NCBI GenBank assembly: GCA_036501365.1
Contig: DASYAL010000055.1
Coordinates: 124,001-188,000, forward strand
DNA length: 64,000 nucleotides
From: CAIKMD01 sp036501365
GTDB lineage: Bacteria > Pseudomonadota > Alphaproteobacteria > ATCC43930 > CGMCC-115725
Direction of reading: 5' to 3'
Position 1 is the stretch's first letter. Each line of letters opens with the position of its first letter. The position numbers were made by a program, and so were the translations under genes. Positions 19,583 through 28,534 of this stretch are shown piece after piece. Below the pieces are notes generated by a model. That model was given only the letters and a program-made list of their open reading frames with translations, searched no databases and was not told the DNA's origin.

Positions 19583-20590
19583 ATGCCCGCTGATTCGCCT
19601 GAAGGAAAATTCGCCGCTTTCGAGGGGGCCCAGGTCGTCGTCACCGGCGGGCTGGGCTTCGTCGGCGCTAATCTGGCGGCGCGGCTGGTCGGGCTCGGCG
19701 CCAAGGTCCTGCTGATCGATAGCCTGATCCCGAATTACGGCGGCAACCGCTTCAACATCGCTGCCATCCGCGAGCAGGTACGGGTCGAGATCACCGACAT
19801 CCGCGATACCGAGCATATGCGCGCGCTGCTCCGGGGCTGCGACTATCTCTTCAACCTCGCCGGCCAGACCAGCCATCTCGATTCGATGCACGATCCGGTG
19901 ACCGATCTCGAGATCAACTGCCTCGCGCAGCTGACCTTGCTCGAAGCCTGCCGCGCGGTCTGCCCCAAGGCGATCGTGGTGTTCGCCTCGACGCGCCAGA
20001 TCTACGGCCGGCCGGATTATCTGCCGGTCGACGAAAAGCATCTGCTGCATCCGGTCGACGTCAACGGTGTCAACAAGATGGCGGGCGAGGCCTATCACAT
20101 CCTCTATCACGATGTGTACGGCCTCCCGGCGACGGCGCTGCGCCTCACCAACACCTACGGACCGCGGATGCGCATCAAGGATGCGCGTCAGACCTTCGTC
20201 GGCGTGTGGCTGAAGTGCTTGCTCGACGGCGTGCCGTTCGAGGTCTGGGGCGGCGAGCAGAAGCGCGACTTCACCTATGTCGACGACGCGGTCGAAGCCT
20301 TTCTCCTGGCCGCGGTGACGCCGGAGACCAAAGGCAAGGTGTTCAATCTCGGCGGCGAGCGCGCGGTGAGCCTCGACGAACTCGCGCGGCTGCTGATCGC
20401 GGCGAATGGCGGCGGCGAATTCCGCCGTCACGATTTCCCGGCGGAGCGGCGGCGCATCGATATCGGCGACTACTACGCCGCCGACGACCTGTTCCAGCGC
20501 GCGACCGGCTGGCGGCATCGCGTCGCGCTCGAGGACGGCCTCAAGCGCTCGCTCGATTATTTCCGCGCGCATCACCAGCACTATGGCTGA
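19583..20590 (+). CDS. NAD-dependent sugar epimerase/dehydratase (extended SDR)
   Basis: 335-residue nucleotide-sugar enzyme. The Rossmann motif is VTGGLGFVGANLAARL, with the NAD-binding LIDSL strand end and LFNLAGQTSHLDS. The serine/threonine site is VFASTRQIYGRP. The usual YxxxK is read as VNGVNKMAGEAY, so the catalytic tyrosine position appears to hold asparagine while lysine is kept. Substrate is unknown; neighbours suggest surface glycan synthesis. It starts the plus-strand sugar pair and overlaps the aminotransferase gene by 8 bases. Confidence 0.82.
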   Translation: MPADSPEGKFAAFEGAQVVVTGGLGFVGANLAARLVGLGAKVLLIDSLIPNYGGNRFNIAAIREQVRVEITDIRDTEHMRALLRGCDYLFNLAGQTSHLDSMHDPVTDLEINCLAQLTLLEACRAVCPKAIVVFASTRQIYGRPDYLPVDEKHLLHPVDVNGVNKMAGEAYHILYHDVYGLPATALRLTNTYGPRMRIKDARQTFVGVWLKCLLDGVPFEVWGGEQKRDFTYVDDAVEAFLLAAVTPETKGKVFNLGGERAVSLDELARLLIAANGGGEFRRHDFPAERRRIDIGDYYAADDLFQRATGWRHRVALEDGLKRSLDYFRAHHQHYG

Positions 20591-21722
20591 GCTGCGTGCC
20601 GAAACCCCGGTCCCGCAGGCCGATCCGCGCGCCGGCTATCGCGTGCATAAAAGCGCGATCGATGCCGCGATCGCGCGCATGCTCGATGCCGGCCGCTACA
20701 TCCTCGGTCCCGAGGTCGCGGCGTTCGAGGCCGAGTTCGCGGTCTATATCGGCGTGCGCCACGCGGTCGGCGCGGCAAGCGGCACCGAGGCGCTGGTGCT
20801 GGCCTTGAAAGCGCTCGATCTCGGCCCCGGGGATTACGTCGCGACCGTATCGCACACCGCCGTCGCGACGGTGGCGGCGATCGAGCTCGCCGGCGCCAAG
20901 CCGCTGCTGATCGATATCGAGCCGCGCACCTACACAATCGATCCGCAGCGTCTCGCCGACGCGCTCGCCCACGCTCCGGGTCATGTCGCCGCGGTGATCC
21001 CGGTGCATCTCTACGGACTCGGCGCCGATATGGCGGCGCTCGGCGATCTTGCGCGCCGGCATGGCTTCAGCATCATCGAGGATTGCGCGCAGGGCCATGG
21101 CGCCCGGCTCAATGGCCGGCGCCTCGGCGCTATCGGCGATCTCGCCGCTTTCAGCTTCTATCCGACTAAGAATCTCGGCGCGATCGGCGATGGCGGCGCC
21201 GTGCTGACGAACGATGCGGCCCTGGCGGCGCGTCTTGCCGAGCTCCGCGAATATGGCTGGCGGCGGCGCTATGTCAGCGATCGTATCGGCATGAATTCGC
21301 GGCTCGACGAGCTGCAGGCGGCGATCCTGCGCGTGAAGCTGCGGCATCTCGATGGCGACAATGCGCGGCGCCAGGCGATCGCCGGCGCCTATGACGAAGG
21401 TCTGCGTTGGTCGGGGCTTGGCCTGCCCGGGCGGCGCAGCGGCGCGACCCATGTCTTCCACCAATACGTATTGCGCAGCCCGCGGCGCGATGCGCTGGCG
21501 GCGGCGCTGAAAGCACAAGGGATCGGCACCAATGTCCATTATCCGGTGCCGGTGCATCTGCAGCCGGCCTATCGGGGCCGCGTCGCCATCGGCCCCGGCG
21601 GCCTCGGCGAGAGCGAGCGCGCCGCGCGCGAAGTGCTCAGTCTACCGATGTTCCCGGAACTGAGCGACGAGCAAGTCGCGCGCGTGGTCGCGTCGCTGCG
21701 GCGCGTCAGCTCAGGCGGCTGA
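20583..21722 (+). CDS. DegT/DnrJ/EryC1-family sugar aminotransferase
   Basis: 379-residue PLP-dependent enzyme that probably converts a keto-sugar nucleotide to an amino sugar. Motifs are AASGTEALVLALKAL (PLP phosphate), EDCAQGHGA, and the lysine site SFYPTKNLGAIGDGG; a C-terminal GIGTNVHYPVPVH block is typical. ATG at 20583 overlaps the epimerase stop by 8 bases, so the two are coupled and may act in sequence. Its 3' end overlaps the convergent glycosyltransferase gene by 17 bases. Confidence 0.9.
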   Translation: MAELRAETPVPQADPRAGYRVHKSAIDAAIARMLDAGRYILGPEVAAFEAEFAVYIGVRHAVGAASGTEALVLALKALDLGPGDYVATVSHTAVATVAAIELAGAKPLLIDIEPRTYTIDPQRLADALAHAPGHVAAVIPVHLYGLGADMAALGDLARRHGFSIIEDCAQGHGARLNGRRLGAIGDLAAFSFYPTKNLGAIGDGGAVLTNDAALAARLAELREYGWRRRYVSDRIGMNSRLDELQAAILRVKLRHLDGDNARRQAIAGAYDEGLRWSGLGLPGRRSGATHVFHQYVLRSPRRDALAAALKAQGIGTNVHYPVPVHLQPAYRGRVAIGPGGLGESERAAREVLSLPMFPELSDEQVARVVASLRRVSSGG

Positions 21723-22686
21723 TTGCCGCGGCGCGGCGCTCGACCGCCTCGTTGCCGGCGGGCTCGCTGCGCGTCACCTCGCGTACCACCGATTGCGGCT
21801 TGCGGTTGACAGTGAGATAGAGCCGGCCGAGATATTCGCCGATGATGCCGAGCATGATGAGCTGCACGCCGAGGAGCAGCAGCGTCGCGACGGTGAGCGA
21901 GGCCCAGCCCGGCGGAGTCGAGCTCAAGAGCGCCTCGCCGATGACCCAGATCGCGCCGAAAAGCCCGACGGCGCTCATCGCGAAGCCGGTGAAGGTCGCG
22001 ATCCGCAGCGGCATCACCGAGAAATTGATGAACATGCTGGTCCACAGCCGCACCAGCCGCGACAGCGTGTAGTTGCTGCGCCCGGCATGGCGCGGCAGAT
22101 GTTCGACCTCGAGCGTGCCGATGCTCTGTGTCGCTTGCAGGATGAGTCCGTCGACATAAGGAAACGGCCCGCGGTACTGCGTCACTTGGCGCGCGGCGAA
22201 AGCGCTGATGCAGCGGAAGCTCGAGAGGTAGAGGCCTTTCGGCTTGTCGAGCACGCGGTCGGCGCACCAATTGGCGAAGCTGCTGCCGAGGTTGCGCCAT
22301 GCCGCATGCTGCTTCTTGGCGTAATGGGTGTAGATCACGTCCTTGCCGGTCTTCTGCGCTTGGGCCAACAGCCGCAGTATTTCGCCCGGCGCGTTCTGCA
22401 GATCGTCGTCCATGGTGATGATGTGCGCGCCGCTTGTCTCGCGCAGCCCCGCCATCACCGCGTTGTGCTCGCCGAAATTGCGCGCGAGATCCACCACGGT
22501 GATCGGCACCTGGGCGCGCGCCTGCAGCCGCCGGCATTCGAGGAGGCTGCCATCCGGACTGCAATCGTTGACGAGCACGATCTCGTGGCCGCCCGGCACG
22601 TCGAGCGCTTCGAGCGCCTCGACCAGCTCGCCGATGCTGTCGGCGCCGTTATAGACCGGGATGACGATGCTGAGCGCGTAGGTCAT
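21706..22686 (-). CDS. Family 2 glycosyltransferase with two membrane helices (ArnC/GtrB type)
   Basis: 326-residue enzyme. The GT-A domain shows SIVIPVYNGADSI, the DXD site TMDDDLQNAP and a GRSNYTLSRL block; two membrane helices follow (about residues 230-255 and 265-290). This is the layout of polyprenyl-phosphate sugar transferases such as ArnC or GtrB, which load undecaprenyl phosphate with a sugar. The GT39-like enzyme at 23436 could use that product. It overlaps the methyltransferase gene upstream by 4 bases. Confidence 0.87.
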   Translation of the reverse strand: MTYALSIVIPVYNGADSIGELVEALEALDVPGGHEIVLVNDCSPDGSLLECRRLQARAQVPITVVDLARNFGEHNAVMAGLRETSGAHIITMDDDLQNAPGEILRLLAQAQKTGKDVIYTHYAKKQHAAWRNLGSSFANWCADRVLDKPKGLYLSSFRCISAFAARQVTQYRGPFPYVDGLILQATQSIGTLEVEHLPRHAGRSNYTLSRLVRLWTSMFINFSVMPLRIATFTGFAMSAVGLFGAIWVIGEALLSSTPPGWASLTVATLLLLGVQLIMLGIIGEYLGRLYLTVNRKPQSVVREVTRSEPAGNEAVERRAAAISRLS

Positions 22687-23414
22687 GGCTTCACTGCTGT
22701 CGCTAAGATTGAGCCGCCGAACGGTAAACGCAAGCCGCTTGCGCCGAGGCCCATCTCGATCCGCAACACAGCGCCGAACAGCCGCTCGATCCGCGGCGGC
22801 AGGAGCTCGACATCGCTTTTGGCGCCGCGATGAACGAGGCGCTGCGCCACCATCAGTGGAAAGAGCAGGCTGTTCCAGTAGCCGAGGCGGATCTCGGCGA
22901 AGCCCGCCGCGGCGAGGAGCTTGTGCAATTCACGCCCACTGAAACGCCGGACGTTGTCGACGGCGTGATCGTGGCCCGAGAGCAGCCAGCGATAGGCGGG
23001 CAGATTGAGGATCAGCACGCCGCCACGTTTGAGGCAGGGGGCGAGCGCCGCGAGCGCCGCCGCCGGCTCGACGCCGCGGTGGCACAGCACATCGGCTGAG
23101 AAGATCGCGTCGCAGGAAGCGGATGCGAGCGGCGGCGCGAGGATCGAGCCGGCGACGATCGCCGCGCCACTTTTGTCGCGCGCCGTCGCCGCCGCGGCCG
23201 GATCGAGTTCCAAGCCGTAGCAGCGGGCGCGCGGCGCCGCGAGCGCGAGCCGCGTCAGCAAGCCGCCGGTACCGCAGCCGGCATCGAGCAGCACCGGATT
23301 TTTGTCGGCCGAGGACGAGCGTCGCCAGGCGCGGATGAGGTTGTCGTGCAAACCGCGGAACCACCAGCCGCGCTCTTCGACCGCGGCGAGGCGCTCATAT
23401 TCGCTTCGCTCCAA
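22683..23414 (-). CDS. Class I SAM-dependent methyltransferase
   Basis: 243-residue methyltransferase. Motif I is LLDAGCGTGGLL (near residue 42), the acidic residue after strand 2 is GLELDP, and motif II/III are AIFSADVLCH and LKRGGVLILNLPAY. The N-terminal YERLAAVEERGWWF is typical of methyltransferases that act on lipid-linked or quinone-like substrates. It sits between a GtrB-like and a GT39-like gene, so the target may be a glycan or lipid carrier; this is inferred from context. Confidence 0.83.
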   Translation of the reverse strand: MERSEYERLAAVEERGWWFRGLHDNLIRAWRRSSSADKNPVLLDAGCGTGGLLTRLALAAPRARCYGLELDPAAAATARDKSGAAIVAGSILAPPLASASCDAIFSADVLCHRGVEPAAALAALAPCLKRGGVLILNLPAYRWLLSGHDHAVDNVRRFSGRELHKLLAAAGFAEIRLGYWNSLLFPLMVAQRLVHRGAKSDVELLPPRIERLFGAVLRIEMGLGASGLRLPFGGSILATAVKP

Positions 23415-23435
23415 AGCCGCTCCGCCGCTGCGGCG

Positions 23436-25115
23436 CTACTTGTTGCCGGCGAGGAGGCCGGGTCGGCGGTCGCCGGCGACGATGGCGCGGCGGTCGAGCA
23501 CTACCGAGAGCAGCGTGCCCATCCGCTCGACGCGATAGATCTCGGTCCCGGGCAGCGACTTGTCGCAATCGTCCTTGGTGAAGGCGATGAAGAAATCCGC
23601 GTTCTCGCGGTCCGATGTGAAAATGAAGTTCGGCGGGAAGTAATACGCCGCCGAGCCCGGCGGACCGCACACCGCGACCGTGAAGTCGTGGTCCATGAAA
23701 TCGGCGCCGTATTCCGCTTTCAGGTATTCGCTGAGGCCGTGCACCGCCTCGTGATAGGAATTGGCCCAGTAATCGAGCTTGAACAGGCCCTGCGCGCCTT
23801 TGGTGCCGCCAATGAACGCGTTGTAGTAGACGTATTCGTCGGGATGGAGCCGCGCCATGGTGACGACATGCGCGGCGCCGTAAATCCCAAGTGCCGCCAG
23901 CGCGCCGCGCTTGAGGCCCGGCGTCGTGATCTTCTCCCAGGCGCGGTCCGCGAGCAGCGCGGCGACGGCGGCGATCGGCGGCAGCACGAAAATGAAATGG
24001 CGCATGCCGTCGAACAGCACCGCCTTGATCGCGATCGCGTAGCCGACCGGGAAAAGGATCGCGAAAGCGACGATGAAACGCGCCAGGGTGCGGTCGCGGC
24101 CGATCGCGCCGAAATCGCACCACAGCAGCCAGAGCGCGACGAAAGGAGCGGCGATCAGCAGCAGGAGGATGAGTTCGGGCAGCGCCAGCAGGATGTGAAC
24201 CGGCAGATAGCTCCAGGGCAGATCGGTCGCGGGCAGGTACCGTCCGGCGAAGAGCGTCCGGAACGGGAAATCCTGATGCGAGAAGGTCGCGAGCGCCGAG
24301 AGCGGATTGGCGATCGGGCCGTGCTGCGCCCAGGGCCAGAAGACCAGCATCACGGGATAGGCGATCGCGAGCACGGGGACGAGAACGCGGATGCCGCACA
24401 GCGCCCCCTCGCTGACGAGCACGCTCGGGCGCCGCGTCTCGAGCGCACGCCAGAAGACGAACAGGCCGAGCAGCAAGCCGATATAGCCGAAGAGCAACAG
24501 TCCGCCGACGCGCACGCCGAGGGTCAGGCCGCAGGCGAGGCCGAGCTTCGCCACCAGCGCCAGCCGCGGCCGCGGCAACGCGGGGACAATCTGCACGAGG
24601 TAATAGAGCGCCCAGACGGTGCCGGCGGCGAAGGGGACGTCCTTCGGATTGTTGAACATCTGGCCGTAGTAATTGGGAGTAAGCGCGAGGAAGAGCGCGG
24701 CAAGAAATCCAGCGCGCGGCCCGCCTAATACTCGACCGAGCTTCCAGGTGCCGACCAGCCCGACGATGCCGACAAGGGCATTGAGCAGATGCCGCGTCTC
24801 GTAGGTGCCGAAGGGCGAGACCAGGTTGAGCGCCGCGGCGATCGAATCGAACACCGCGCCGTAATTATAGAGATCGAGCCAATGCAGGCTGCGCAGATCG
24901 GTGAAACCCGACAGGTAATAATTCAGGACAAAGACGCCGTACCAGTTGTGGACGTCCTCGTCCCAGGTGACGCCGTAATCCTGGAAGGTCAGCAGGGCGA
25001 TGATTGCGACGGCGCCGAACAGAAGGCAGGCGAGCGCGTCCCAGGACGGCCATCGCCAATGCGCCACGGCAATGTCGGTGCTTGCCGCCGGAGGCGGCAA
25101 TTCCGTCGTGGTCAT
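23436..25115 (-). CDS. GT39/ArnT-like membrane glycosyltransferase
   Basis: 559-residue polytopic protein with about 11-12 hydrophobic segments and the acidic catalytic loop YGVTWDEDVHNWYG after the first helix, as in PMT/ArnT-type GT-C enzymes. A second loop NNPKDVPFAAG and the C-terminal YYFPPNF region also fit. It should transfer a sugar from a polyprenyl phosphate to a periplasmic acceptor. ATG at 25115 was preferred to GTG at 25133. It lies 21 bases upstream of the methyltransferase gene in a minus-strand run. Confidence 0.82.
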   Translation of the reverse strand: MTTTELPPPAASTDIAVAHWRWPSWDALACLLFGAVAIIALLTFQDYGVTWDEDVHNWYGVFVLNYYLSGFTDLRSLHWLDLYNYGAVFDSIAAALNLVSPFGTYETRHLLNALVGIVGLVGTWKLGRVLGGPRAGFLAALFLALTPNYYGQMFNNPKDVPFAAGTVWALYYLVQIVPALPRPRLALVAKLGLACGLTLGVRVGGLLLFGYIGLLLGLFVFWRALETRRPSVLVSEGALCGIRVLVPVLAIAYPVMLVFWPWAQHGPIANPLSALATFSHQDFPFRTLFAGRYLPATDLPWSYLPVHILLALPELILLLLIAAPFVALWLLWCDFGAIGRDRTLARFIVAFAILFPVGYAIAIKAVLFDGMRHFIFVLPPIAAVAALLADRAWEKITTPGLKRGALAALGIYGAAHVVTMARLHPDEYVYYNAFIGGTKGAQGLFKLDYWANSYHEAVHGLSEYLKAEYGADFMDHDFTVAVCGPPGSAAYYFPPNFIFTSDRENADFFIAFTKDDCDKSLPGTEIYRVERMGTLLSVVLDRRAIVAGDRRPGLLAGNK

Positions 25116-25170
25116 ACCAAACCCGTTCTCCACGCGCTCAAACAGCCGGTTCTTCCCAAACGCCGCGCGT

Positions 25171-26328
25171 TCAGAGACCGGCTTCCTGCATCATTGCGCC
25201 GACAACGCGATGGGCAGCGAAAAATTCCTCGGCCATGCGGCGCGCCGCTCCGGCGTGCCGCTGGTAATCGGCATTGACCGCCGCGAGCGCCGCGAGAGCG
25301 CCGGCCTTGTCGGCGTATTCGAACAGGCCTTCGCCCACGGGATAGAACCGGCTGAACTCGGTCGCCATGGTGACGACCGGCCGGCCGGACGCAAGATAGC
25401 AGACGCTGCGGTCGCTGAACCAGCCGCTTTTCGGCCGCACATAGATGTCCTTGGCGACGGTGAACTCGCCGCGCGAGCCGCGGATGAAATCGCCGTAAGC
25501 ATCGATCCCGGCCGAAACCGGGCGCGGATCGGTCAGCTGCCAGCCAGCGGCGGTGACCTCGGCCGCGACTTCGGGCGTCGGCGGCAGCATCGCCATGGTG
25601 AAGCAGGTCTTCGCCTCCTTGGGCACATCCAGCATGCGCTGGAAGTTGACGTGCTTCGACCACACATAGCGCTCGCCTTCGAATTCGATGTCCTTGCCTT
25701 TGTTCTCCCAGGTCGCGATGGTCGAGAAGCAATCGGGTGCGCCCGGCGCCTCGGGCCAGAGCGACAGCACCACCGGCGGGCGCGTGGCTTTCCACGGGAC
25801 GCCGCAGAGCGGCACGATCCAGCCCGGCCCGCCGACATTTTCGCCATAGGTAAAGAAATGCGTGTGCGCGTCGAGATAGGCGCGCGCCGCCGGATCCGCC
25901 TTGGCGTATTTGATTTGCTCATAGACCGGGTCGGTGTCGACCATGATCCGCACCGGGCAGGCCATGTGCTCGTCGCGCAGTTGCGTCGCGCCGCAGAGGT
26001 TGATCAGCGCGTCGGCGCCTTTCAGCACCTCGAACACACGCTCGCGGCTCATGCCGTGATAGACGTCGTTGATCGCGTCCCAATAGGCCCAGCGGCCGGC
26101 GAAGCCGAAGCGCTCGATCGAATCCTTGAGGAAGGCGAGATTGTAGGCGCAATCCATCGACACGCTGTTGATGCGCGGGTCATAGGGATTCGCGCCGTGA
26201 TTCTCGATGTACCACGCCTCATAGCCGAGCTCTTGGAGGCCGACGAGATACTGCAGCGCTTGCCAGGCGATGCCGGCCATCGGCATCTGCGCGACGAAAT
26301 GCAGGACGACGATGCGGCGCTTGGCCAT
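25171..26328 (-). CDS. Glycosyltransferase-like protein (GT-B fold), unknown substrate
   Basis: 385-residue soluble protein. It begins with a GT-B-like HFVAQMPMAGIAWQALQYLV and has a C-terminal SVCYLASGRPVVTMATEFSR block, similar to the nucleotide-sugar site of family 4-like transferases. It contains many conserved-looking aromatic residues (WYIENHGANPYDP). No DXD motif or membrane segment was seen. Its place between greB and the GT39 gene suggests a glycan role, but donor and acceptor are unknown. Confidence 0.6.
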   Translation of the reverse strand: MAKRRIVVLHFVAQMPMAGIAWQALQYLVGLQELGYEAWYIENHGANPYDPRINSVSMDCAYNLAFLKDSIERFGFAGRWAYWDAINDVYHGMSRERVFEVLKGADALINLCGATQLRDEHMACPVRIMVDTDPVYEQIKYAKADPAARAYLDAHTHFFTYGENVGGPGWIVPLCGVPWKATRPPVVLSLWPEAPGAPDCFSTIATWENKGKDIEFEGERYVWSKHVNFQRMLDVPKEAKTCFTMAMLPPTPEVAAEVTAAGWQLTDPRPVSAGIDAYGDFIRGSRGEFTVAKDIYVRPKSGWFSDRSVCYLASGRPVVTMATEFSRFYPVGEGLFEYADKAGALAALAAVNADYQRHAGAARRMAEEFFAAHRVVGAMMQEAGL

Positions 26329-26332
26329 CGCC

Positions 26333-26896
26333 TCAGCCGGCTGCTGCCGGATAGGCGATCGCGATCACCTCGATGGTCTCGACGCCGCCCGGTGTCGCCA
26401 GCTCGACTGTGTCGCCCTCGTGCGCTTTCAAGAGCGCGCGCGCGATCGGCGCGATCCAGCTGACGCATTTGGCGTCCGCGGTCGCTTCGTCGACGCCGAC
26501 GATGGTGATGGTGTTCTCGGCGCCGTCCTCGGTCGCGTAAGTGACGGTCGCGCCGAAGAACACCTGGTCGCGCCGCGTCTGCTGCGCGGGATCGACCACC
26601 TGCGCGATCTCCAGCCGCTTGGTCAGGTAGCGGATGCGGCGGTCGATCTCGCGGAGCCGCTGCTTGCCGTAGATGTAATCGCCGTTCTCCGAGCGGTCGC
26701 CGTTGCCGGCGGCCCAGGCGACGGTCTCGACCACCTTCGGCCGCTCCTCGCGCGCGAGTTTCCGAAGCTCCTCTTGCATCGCCGCAAAGCCTTGCGGCGT
26801 CATGTAGTTCTTGACGCCGGCGGGAAGCGGCGGCGCGCCGCCTTCGGGCGCGTCGTCCTCGGCCGCGTCAGTCTCCTTGGTGAAGGCCTTGCTCAT
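26333..26896 (-). CDS. greB: Transcription elongation factor GreB
   Basis: 187-residue Gre factor that rescues backtracked RNA polymerase. It starts MSKAFTKE as in GreB, then has the coiled-coil region with NGDRSENGDYIYGKQRLREI, whose acidic tip residues (D and E) coordinate the catalytic Mg2+, and a C-terminal FKBP-like domain. It carries an N-terminal insertion (about residues 9-28) not typical of E. coli GreB. The gene is close-packed between the glycosyltransferase and FkbM genes, which may simply reflect insertion of the glycan block. Confidence 0.92.
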   Translation of the reverse strand: MSKAFTKETDAAEDDAPEGGAPPLPAGVKNYMTPQGFAAMQEELRKLAREERPKVVETVAWAAGNGDRSENGDYIYGKQRLREIDRRIRYLTKRLEIAQVVDPAQQTRRDQVFFGATVTYATEDGAENTITIVGVDEATADAKCVSWIAPIARALLKAHEGDTVELATPGGVETIEVIAIAYPAAAG

Positions 26897-26912
26897 AGGT
26901 CTTGAACGCAAT

Positions 26913-27686
26913 CTATCGGCCGAAAGTGCCATCGTCGAGAAACGCATAGACGTCGCCCGCGGTGTCCTCGCGCGGCAGTCGCTTCAGCTCGGCGCTCATT
27001 TCGGCGGCGCCGAGCCAGCGCGGGATGGCGAGCGCCATGGTCTCGCCAGGCGAGCGGTTGAAGCGGTAGGAGCCGAGGCGGTTGAGCCGGGCGATCGCGA
27101 TCAAAGCGGGGTCGAGTGCCGCCGGCAGATATTCGAGCGACAAGCCGGGCAGCGGCCGCGACAGGCCTTCGATCACCGCGTGTTCATAGCCCTCGACGTC
27201 GATCTTGCAGAAGGCCGGCAGCCCGTAGGCGGCAATCAGCCCGTCGAGCGTCGTCACCTCGACCTCGACCTGCTCGCGCCAGCGGACATAGCGGAAGCCG
27301 CGGCTCGCGCCGGCCTGGGCGATGTAGTCGGGCGACAGGGTTGCGACGGTCGGATGCGCCGGATCGATCGCAAGCTTGGCCTTGCCTCGCGCCGCGCCGA
27401 GCGCCGCTTCGATCAAGGTGACGCACGGCTCGGCGCCAAAACGTCTCTGGAGCCTTGCCATCAATTGTGGTTGCGGCTCAACTGCCACGACGCGCGCGCC
27501 GAGCTTCAGGAAATGCCCGGTGCGATCGCCGAGATGCGCGCCGACATCGAAGCAAAGATCGCCGGCGCGGATGAATTGGCGATAGAATACCCGCGCGCGG
27601 CGCAACTTCCATGCGTTGCCGCGATAGATAAAGGTCGAATGCAACGATCCGTAACCGCGGCGCAAGGCGGTAAGCAATTGACTCAT
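26913..27686 (-). CDS. FkbM-family methyltransferase
   Basis: 257-residue SAM methyltransferase. Motif I is LCFDVGAHLGDRTGHFLKLG, the acidic strand 2 end is VVAVEPQPQ, and the FkbM signature CKIDVEGYEHAVIEGL lies near residue 165. FkbM relatives O-methylate sugars or small molecules, so it fits the neighbouring glycan genes. ATG at 27686 was chosen because the upstream extension has no support. Confidence 0.83.
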   Translation of the reverse strand: MSQLLTALRRGYGSLHSTFIYRGNAWKLRRARVFYRQFIRAGDLCFDVGAHLGDRTGHFLKLGARVVAVEPQPQLMARLQRRFGAEPCVTLIEAALGAARGKAKLAIDPAHPTVATLSPDYIAQAGASRGFRYVRWREQVEVEVTTLDGLIAAYGLPAFCKIDVEGYEHAVIEGLSRPLPGLSLEYLPAALDPALIAIARLNRLGSYRFNRSPGETMALAIPRWLGAAEMSAELKRLPREDTAGDVYAFLDDGTFGR

Positions 27687-27737
27687 CCGGTAAAGTCTAG
27701 CTCTGTCGCCGCCGCGCGTCAGTGCCGCTGGGCGGAG

Positions 27738-27848
27738 ATGACGAAGCGCGAGATTGCCGACAAGCGCAGCGCCGAATTCATGTCGCTGGTGAAGCCATAC
27801 AGCACCGCCGATTTGGCGCACCGGCTGCACGAGGTGCTCGCCGGCTGA
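27738..27848 (+). CDS. Small hypothetical protein (36 residues)
   Basis: Short reading frame starting ATG at 27738 with GGCGGAG just upstream. It is a charged N-terminal half (MTKREIADKRSAEF) and a helical end (STADLAHRLHEVLAG) with balanced composition, unlike out-of-frame GC-rich shadows. It is convergent with the 35-residue gene at 27858. No family was recognised and it may be chance. Confidence 0.35.
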   Translation: MTKREIADKRSAEFMSLVKPYSTADLAHRLHEVLAG

Positions 27849-27857
27849 GGCGGCGGG

Positions 27858-27965
27858 CTAGAACTTCGCGATCCAGATGAAGCAGTAAATCGCCGCGGCC
27901 GGCACCAGGGCAACGGTCAGCGCCAGAAAGACGCCGGCAAAGATCAGGCGGCCGAGCCGCGTCAT
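27858..27965 (-). CDS. Small single-pass membrane protein (35 residues)
   Basis: Reading frame from ATG 27965 to TAG 27858: a basic start (MTRLGRLIF), one hydrophobic helix of about 22 residues and a short end CFIWIAKF. The layout is that of small inner-membrane proteins. The ribosome-binding site is weak. No family was recognised. Upstream, 27966-28192 holds only an 8-base inverted repeat (28043-28050 with 28072-28079) around a CTT-rich loop. Confidence 0.4.
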   Translation of the reverse strand: MTRLGRLIFAGVFLALTVALVPAAAIYCFIWIAKF

Positions 27966-28192
27966 GACGCTTTTGCCCGAAGAGGCGCGAGGGTCCTTGC
28001 CGCGCGCCGTCGCTGTCGTTGCGGAACCGTGCATCGTCCATCTCGCCACAAAAAGGTTCTTCTTCTTCTGATGTGGCGAAGCGACGCGGCAGGAATGTGT
28101 CGGCGCCGGGGAATTCTTCGGTTGGCGATGAATTTGCCGCCGGTCGCGCAGGCCGCCCTGAACCAAAGGCGGCCGCTCGGGTTGCGGTTCGC

Positions 28193-28525
28193 ATGGCAAC
28201 GGAACTGATCGGCTGGGCGGCGGCCGCGATCCTGATCGCGACCATCGGCCGGCAGGTCTATACCCAATGGCGCGACGGCACCACGGCGGGGGTGTCGAAA
28301 TGGCTGTTCGTCGGCCAGGTCTCGGCCTCGATCGGCTTCATCGTCTATAGCTGGCTGCTGCGCGAGTTGGTGTTCGTCGCGACCAATGTGGTGATGCTGC
28401 TGACGGCGCTGCTCGGCCAGCACATCTATTTGCGCAACCAGCGCAAAATGCGCCGCCTCGGGCCGCTGCAGGGGCAAAAAAGCCATATTCTGCGCGGGGT
28501 TGAACCCCTTGAACCGCCATGCTAG
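28193..28525 (+). CDS. SemiSWEET/PQ-loop family transporter
   Basis: 110-residue protein with three membrane helices, the size of a half-SWEET that dimerises to carry sugars. Helix 1 (LIGWAAAAILIATIGRQVYT) ends with RQ in place of the usual PQ turn; the SVSKWLF-type segment (TTAGVSKWLFVGQV) and ASIGFIVYSWLL follow. The C-terminal 25 residues are extra and basic. Substrate is unknown. It precedes the TerB gene by 9 bases and may share its transcript. Confidence 0.72.
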   Translation: MATELIGWAAAAILIATIGRQVYTQWRDGTTAGVSKWLFVGQVSASIGFIVYSWLLRELVFVATNVVMLLTALLGQHIYLRNQRKMRRLGPLQGQKSHILRGVEPLEPPC

Positions 28526-28534
28526 GCCAGGGCC

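Noticed and set aside
27249..27421. Strings of Arg/Ala/Pro-rich reading frames on the plus strand
   Set aside because: They are antisense shadows of the FkbM gene in high-GC DNA; composition is typical of wrong frames.
19583..28525. Secondary-metabolite cluster
   Set aside because: The enzymes are sugar and lipid-carrier transferases without any polyketide, peptide or terpene synthase; a surface glycan is more likely.
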